The notes below the pieces were generated by a model. The model saw only the letters and a list, made by a program, of their open reading frames with translations, made no database searches and had not been told where the DNA came from. A stretch of DNA of 64,000 nucleotides, taken from contig NZ_LT732526.1 of assembly GCF_900155545.1 (NCBI RefSeq), positions 2,376,441 to 2,440,440 of the forward strand, in the 5' to 3' direction. Shown piece after piece: positions 59,708 to 64,000 of the stretch. Within the stretch, counting starts at the first letter, position 1, and each line of letters begins with the position of its first letter. Source of the DNA: Clostridium sp. Marseille-P2415 (GTDB taxonomy: Bacteria > Bacillota > Clostridia > Lachnospirales > Lachnospiraceae). Made by a program: the position numbers and the translations under genes.

Positions 59708-60639
59708 GCTTTCAAAACTCCTTTTATCTGATTATATACCTGTTTCCCGCTCAGTCCGTATTCTTCCAGAAGGTCTTCCGGTTTTCCGGATTGTCCGAAA
59801 CGGTCCTGAACACCGATCTTCTTAAATGTTACATTGCACTTGTTATCCAAAAGAACCTCACCGACCGCATCTCCAAGACCGCCGATGACGCTGTGTTCTT
59901 CTACGGTGATCACATTGCTGCACTGTGCCGCGTATTTTAAAATGCACTCTTTATCGATGGGCTTGATGGTATGCATATTGACTACGGTAATGGATTTTCC
60001 TTCTGCTAAAAGATTCTTTGCACATTCCAGTACGGCAGATACCATGATGCCGCACGCAAATACCACTGCATCCGTACCTTCTTTTAATACGTTTGCCTTT
60101 CCGATCACAAACGGCATTTCTTCTTCAAATACAGGGCTTGGAAGTCTTGCCAGACGAAGATAAGCCGGCCCTTCCATCTCTGCTACCGCCTTTACGGCAC
60201 GATGTGTTTCACTGGCATCACAGGGAACGACCACGGTCATGCCGGGAATTACGCGCATAAGTGCCAAATCTTCGATGGCCTGGTGGCTTCCGCCGTCTTC
60301 CCCAAGAGTAATTCCGGAATGTGTCATGCCCAGCTTTACATTGAAATGAGGATAAGCTACGCCATTGCGGACCTGTTCATAGGCCCGTCCTGCACCAAAC
60401 ACGGCAAAGGTGCTGCAGAATGGAATGTATCCCATGGTAGAAAGACCTGCACTCATATCGACCATATTTGCTTCCGCAATACCAGCATTAAAAAACCGCT
60501 CAGGAAATTTTGCCGCAAAGGTAGCGGTCATTGTGGCATGCGCAAGATCCGCATCCAATACAACGACTTTTTCATTTGCTTCGCCCAGTTCGGCCAATGC
60601 CTCACCATATGCCACTCTAATTGCCTTCATTTCACTCAT
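59704..60639 (-). CDS. Transketolase C-terminal subunit
   Basis: 311 residues carrying the pyrimidine-binding and C-terminal domains of a split transketolase. The catalytic Glu lies in FFNAGIAEANMVDMSAGLS near 50, followed by GSHQAIEDLALMR and the C-terminal VEEHSVIGGLGDAVGE. It works as a heteromer with the N-terminal subunit 4 bases upstream. Confidence 0.92.
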   Translation of the reverse strand: MSEMKAIRVAYGEALAELGEANEKVVVLDADLAHATMTATFAAKFPERFFNAGIAEANMVDMSAGLSTMGYIPFCSTFAVFGAGRAYEQVRNGVAYPHFNVKLGMTHSGITLGEDGGSHQAIEDLALMRVIPGMTVVVPCDASETHRAVKAVAEMEGPAYLRLARLPSPVFEEEMPFVIGKANVLKEGTDAVVFACGIMVSAVLECAKNLLAEGKSITVVNMHTIKPIDKECILKYAAQCSNVITVEEHSVIGGLGDAVGEVLLDNKCNVTFKKIGVQDRFGQSGKPEDLLEEYGLSGKQVYNQIKGVLKA

Positions 60640-60643
60640 GTCA

Positions 60644-61459
60644 TTAACCCTCCAGTTCCTTTAATGCCTGCTGTCTTTCCTCTTCGCTTGGTGCCTTGCC
60701 GTGCCAGCCCACCTGGTTTTCCATAAAGGAAACGCCTTTTCCTTTTACGGTGTGCGCCAGAATGCACTTTGGCTTTCCTGCCATGGTGCTGATGGAGTAT
60801 GCAGCCAGCACTTCTTCTAAGTTGTTGCCATCCGGCAGTTCCAGTACGTTGAATCCAAATGCTTTGAATTTGGAGGATAAATCGCCGAGAGACATAACCT
60901 GATCATTTGTTCCGTCGATCTGGAGACCGTTGTTATCAATGATGATGGTGAGGTTGTCCAGATGATAGTTGGCCGCTGCCATGCATGCCTCCCAGACCTG
61001 GCCTTCCTGCAGTTCTCCGTCTCCAAGCAGAGTAAATACTTTCGTATCCTTTTTCTGAGCCTTTGCTCCAAGTGCCATACCGACTGCGATGGAGATCCCC
61101 TGTCCCAAAGAACCTGTGGAAGCATCGATCCCCGGAACCTTCTTCGCATCCGGATGCCCCTGAAGAATGCTGTGAAGCTGCCGGAAATTCTTAAATTCCG
61201 CTTTATCGAAAAAGCCCATCTCTCCTAATACTGCATAGTAGCAGGGAGCTGCATGTCCCTTGCTCAGCACGAAACGGTCACGGTCCTCATTGTCCGGATC
61301 CTTTGGGTCTACCCGCATCTGTGTGTAGAACATAGCTGCCATCAGCTCTACGGCTGATAAAGAGCCGCCCGGATGGCCGCTGGCTGCGTCTGCCGTCATA
61401 TTAATAATATCCCTTCGGATATCATTACATTTCCTTTTTAATTCCTCAATGTCCATCAT
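60644..61459 (-). CDS. Transketolase N-terminal subunit
   Basis: 271 residues with the thiamine-diphosphate domain: SGHPGGSLSAVELMAAMF near 27, SKGHAAPCYYAVLGEMG near 69, and the metal motif LLGDGELQEGQVWEA followed by IDNNGLQIDG (about 148-182). With the next gene it transfers two-carbon units between sugar phosphates. It follows the ABC permease gene by 31 bases. Confidence 0.92.
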   Translation of the reverse strand: MMDIEELKRKCNDIRRDIINMTADAASGHPGGSLSAVELMAAMFYTQMRVDPKDPDNEDRDRFVLSKGHAAPCYYAVLGEMGFFDKAEFKNFRQLHSILQGHPDAKKVPGIDASTGSLGQGISIAVGMALGAKAQKKDTKVFTLLGDGELQEGQVWEACMAAANYHLDNLTIIIDNNGLQIDGTNDQVMSLGDLSSKFKAFGFNVLELPDGNNLEEVLAAYSISTMAGKPKCILAHTVKGKGVSFMENQVGWHGKAPSEEERQQALKELEG

Positions 61460-61490
61460 GTTCTTATGCCTCCGTCTTAATTATGAAATA

Positions 61491-62498
61491 TTACTTTTTG
61501 AGTGAACCTCTCTTCTTTAAGTAATCCACGTATACTGCCCCAAGGATTACGCATCCCTTTACTACAAACTGCCAGTAGCTGTTTATCTTAAGAAGGTTCA
61601 TACCGTTGTTCAAAACACCGATGATCAGTACACCGATAACGGTTCCGCCTAATGTACCAAGACCGCCGTTAAAGCTTGTACCCCCAAGTACGGAAGCTGC
61701 GATTGCATCGCGCTCAAAGCCTTCTCCTACGGATGGCTGGCCGGAATACAGTCTTGCTGCCAGAACCACACCGGCTAAAGCTGCCATCACACCACTGATG
61801 ATGAATACTCTTACCTGGATCCATTTGGTATCAACGCCTGCGTATTTTGCTGCTTCCTTATTTCCGCCGGTTGCATAGACGTGACGTCCAAAGGAGGTAC
61901 GGTTCATAATAAAATACAGAATTATAAATGCTACGATTACGAATACGACCGGAATGGGAATTCCGAGGAAGCTTCCTACCCCCATGTTGTTGAATACTTC
62001 GTTATTGGATTGTGCCGGCTGGCCGCCCGTTAATATGTAGCTGACACCACGTACGATGATCTGCATGGATAACGTTACAATGAACGGCGGCAGAGTTGTA
62101 TGGGAAATGACATATCCATTGATGAAACCAATAACCGCACCAAATAACAGGGGAACCAGAATGCATAAGATGAGCGGCAGTCCCGCATTTCCGCAGCGCA
62201 CGGCGATAACACCGGCAGCCGCTACGACCGAACCTACGGACAAGTCAATGCCGCCGCAGATCAAAACGCATGTAATACCAAATGCGATGAAGCCGTTTAC
62301 GCATACCTGGCGCAATACGCTGAACAGGTTGTTTTTAACAAGAAACGTATCGGTTGTAATCGATAAAACAATACACAGGAATACCAACGCGATCATGGCC
62401 GCCATATTGCGTTTCAGCCAGATCATAAAGGGATTGGTGCTCCAGAGGCTTGGTGCTTGTATCTCTGATGTCTCTGATTGATTCTTCTTGCTTAACAT
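61491..62498 (-). CDS. rbsC: Sugar ABC transporter permease (RbsC type)
   Basis: 335 residues, eight to ten membrane segments, with FGITCVLICGGIDLSVGSVVA near 72 and VLGGTSFNGGLGTLGGTVIGVLIIGVLNNGMNL near 265, typical of ribose/monosaccharide permeases. It overlaps the ATPase gene by 7 bases. The binding-protein gene must lie outside the window. Confidence 0.9.
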   Translation of the reverse strand: MLSKKNQSETSEIQAPSLWSTNPFMIWLKRNMAAMIALVFLCIVLSITTDTFLVKNNLFSVLRQVCVNGFIAFGITCVLICGGIDLSVGSVVAAAGVIAVRCGNAGLPLILCILVPLLFGAVIGFINGYVISHTTLPPFIVTLSMQIIVRGVSYILTGGQPAQSNNEVFNNMGVGSFLGIPIPVVFVIVAFIILYFIMNRTSFGRHVYATGGNKEAAKYAGVDTKWIQVRVFIISGVMAALAGVVLAARLYSGQPSVGEGFERDAIAASVLGGTSFNGGLGTLGGTVIGVLIIGVLNNGMNLLKINSYWQFVVKGCVILGAVYVDYLKKRGSLKK

Positions 62499-64000
62499 GT
62501 TGTATGTTCTCCTCCCACTGCAAATGACATGATCGTTTCCTGTGTAGCTTCCGTCTCCTGCTGGTCTAAGATTCCGGCCAGATGTCCTTCCCTCATGATG
62601 GCAACCCGGCTGGAGTTATTGATGATCTCAGGAAGCTCTGAAGAGATCATGATAATGGAAACTCCTTCACTGGCCAGGCTGTGCATCAGCTTATATATCT
62701 CTGCCTTTGCGCCTACGTCGATCCCTCGGGTCGGTTCGTCCAGAATGAGTACCTTTGGCTTTGCTGCCAGCCATTTGGATATGACAATCTTCTGCTGATT
62801 GCCGCCGGAAAGCTCTCCTGCCGTCTGTTCCACGGATGCCATCTTAATAGAAAGCTTCTGCTTGAACTCACCTACAATATTCGATTCCTTTTTCTTGTCC
62901 ACTCGTAACTGATGTATAAATTCAGAAAGCACCTGGAATGTCAGATTGGTTGCAATGCTATGGCTGAGGAAAAGCCCCTGCTCCTTACGCTCTTCCGGCA
63001 CCAGTGCGATGCCTGCGTCCATTGCATCCTTTGGCCTGTTAATGGTAAGCCGTTTTCCTTCCAGCCAGATCTCACCTGACTGAATGCTGTCAATGCCGAA
63101 TAATGCCAGAGCCAGTTCGGTACGTCCTGCTCCTACCAATCCTGAGAAACCAAGTATTTCCCCTTTTCTCAATGTAAAGCTGATATCGGATACCTTTTGG
63201 GTTGTTAAATGTTTCACTTCCATGATGACGTCCCCGCCGATGACACGTTTGTTTCCATACATGTTGTTAAATTCACGGCCTACCATCATGCTGATCAATT
63301 CGTTTTCTGATGTTTCTTTTGTATCTCTGGTTCCTATAAACTTACCGTCACGGAGTACCGTTACCGAATCGCAGACCTTAAAGGTCTCTTCCATACGATG
63401 TGATATGTAAATCATCGCAACTCCGGCTTTTTTTAAACGGTCGATCTGTGCAAACAGATTGTCTGTCTCACTTTTTGACAAAGATGCTGTGGGTTCGTCC
63501 AGAATCAGGATTTTTGCCCCCTCGTTCACCGCTCTTGCAATTTCTATCATCTGCTGCTGTGCTACGGATAACCCCCGGATCAGCATTCCAGCATCCAGAT
63601 TAAGCCCCAGCGCATCAAGAGCTTTCTGCGCCTCATGCTTCATTTTCCGGTAATCTACCATCTTCAAATGGTTTTTCGGTTCCCGGCCAAGAAAAATATT
63701 TTCTGCAATCGTCATCTCAGGAATGTTGGTGATTTCCTGATGGATAAAACTGACACCATACTTGCGGGCATCGTCTACGGTCTTTATGGAAGCTTCCTTC
63801 CCTTCCATGCAGATGGTGCCCGAATCAGCGCTGAAAATGCCACCCAGAATTTTCATCAAGGTGGATTTTCCTGCACCATTCTCTCCCATAAGAGCCCGGA
63901 CTTCTCCGGGCTTTATGGAAATACTGACTCCGTCAAGTACAACATTGCGACCAAACGCTTTGGTAATATCTTTCATTTCAAAAACATATTCATTTAACAT
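62492..64000 (-). CDS. rbsA: Sugar ABC transporter ATPase, double domain (RbsA type)
   Basis: 502 residues with two ATPase domains. Domain 1 has GENGAGKST near 40 and ILILDEPTASL. Domain 2 has the degenerate GLVGAGRTE Walker A near 286 and LSGGNQQK plus LILDEPTRGIDVGAK. This asymmetry is normal for RbsA/MglA. The first codon is at the window edge; MLNEYVFEMKDITKAF is a normal start for the family, so the gene is probably complete. It energises uptake of a pentose or related sugar. Confidence 0.92.
   Translation of the reverse strand: MLNEYVFEMKDITKAFGRNVVLDGVSISIKPGEVRALMGENGAGKSTLMKILGGIFSADSGTICMEGKEASIKTVDDARKYGVSFIHQEITNIPEMTIAENIFLGREPKNHLKMVDYRKMKHEAQKALDALGLNLDAGMLIRGLSVAQQQMIEIARAVNEGAKILILDEPTASLSKSETDNLFAQIDRLKKAGVAMIYISHRMEETFKVCDSVTVLRDGKFIGTRDTKETSENELISMMVGREFNNMYGNKRVIGGDVIMEVKHLTTQKVSDISFTLRKGEILGFSGLVGAGRTELALALFGIDSIQSGEIWLEGKRLTINRPKDAMDAGIALVPEERKEQGLFLSHSIATNLTFQVLSEFIHQLRVDKKKESNIVGEFKQKLSIKMASVEQTAGELSGGNQQKIVISKWLAAKPKVLILDEPTRGIDVGAKAEIYKLMHSLASEGVSIIMISSELPEIINNSSRVAIMREGHLAGILDQQETEATQETIMSFAVGGEHTTC

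Noticed and set aside
57996-61459. Sulfoglycolytic transketolase or transaldolase pathway
   Set aside because: The transketolase/isomerase/transaldolase set could fit, but no sulfosugar-specific dehydrogenase, exporter or sulfoquinovosidase is visible in the window.
1-64000. Insertion sequences, prophage genes, rRNA or tRNA genes
   Set aside because: No transposase motif, terminal inverted repeats with target duplications, phage structural genes or RNA gene sequences were recognised.

Overview
The window looks like a chromosomal segment of a Gram-positive anaerobe of class Clostridia, most likely Lachnospiraceae (Clostridium/Lacrimispora-like). This is an inference. It rests on strong AGGAGG-type ribosome sites, sigma-A type promoters, many sugar ABC transporters with YesMN/AraC regulators, GH4 and GH42 glycosidases, a split transketolase, a membrane pyrophosphatase and Csp-type subtilases. 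No rRNA, tRNA, IS element or prophage was recognised.

Layout. (1) 1-5.9 kb: a branched-chain amino-acid ABC importer operon (livJHMGF) ending in a D-amino-acid aminotransferase gene, with a structured leader upstream. (2) 6.1-20.7 kb: a type III CRISPR-Cas locus. A seven-gene operon on the minus strand (cas6, a DUF6602 nuclease-like gene, HD-less cas10, a long csx10-type gene, a double Cas7, csx19, a Cas7 with insertion) lies between a 9-repeat and a 56-repeat array. The gene content fits subtype III-D, without cas1 or cas2. Both arrays read on the minus strand from near-identical leaders (promoter plus a 43-nt inverted-repeat element at fixed distances). (3) 21.1-24.5 kb: proton pyrophosphatase and a divergent LysR regulator. 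(4) 24.5-27.9 kb: two tandem Csp-like subtilases, both with the catalytic serine replaced by glycine. (5) 28.1-39 kb: a D-glucarate catabolic region (TctABC importer, GudD, a DapA-family aldolase, GarR, GarK, an aldo/keto reductase) with a PrpR-like regulator that lacks the GAFTGA loop. (6) 39.2-40.4 kb: a compact type I toxin-antitoxin locus built like the Fst/par system, and a small membrane protein gene. (7) 40.4-57 kb: two carbohydrate uptake and hydrolysis modules (GH4 with a beta-propeller-like protein and YesMN; GH42 with an AraC regulator). (8) 56.3-64 kb: a GNAT-YoaP protein, ferritin, and an operon of sugar ABC transporter, split transketolase, RpiB-family isomerase, VOC protein and transaldolase.

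How the parts fit. The CRISPR genes encode a complete predicted RNA-guided effector: Cas6 would process transcripts of both arrays, which share the same 3' handle. The three fused RAMP proteins would build the backbone, with three candidate target-cleaving aspartates, and Cas10 keeps the DD of its polymerase site. The DUF6602 protein is the only candidate ancillary nuclease, because no CARF effector is present. The glucarate genes form a full predicted route from uptake to phosphoglycerate plus pyruvate. The two glycosidase modules each pair a binding protein and two permeases with a dedicated regulator.

The least ordinary items are the III-D locus with its DUF6602 gene, the spacer set that repeatedly captures mRNA start regions in the crRNA-antisense orientation, the par-like toxin-antitoxin locus and the tandem pseudoproteases.
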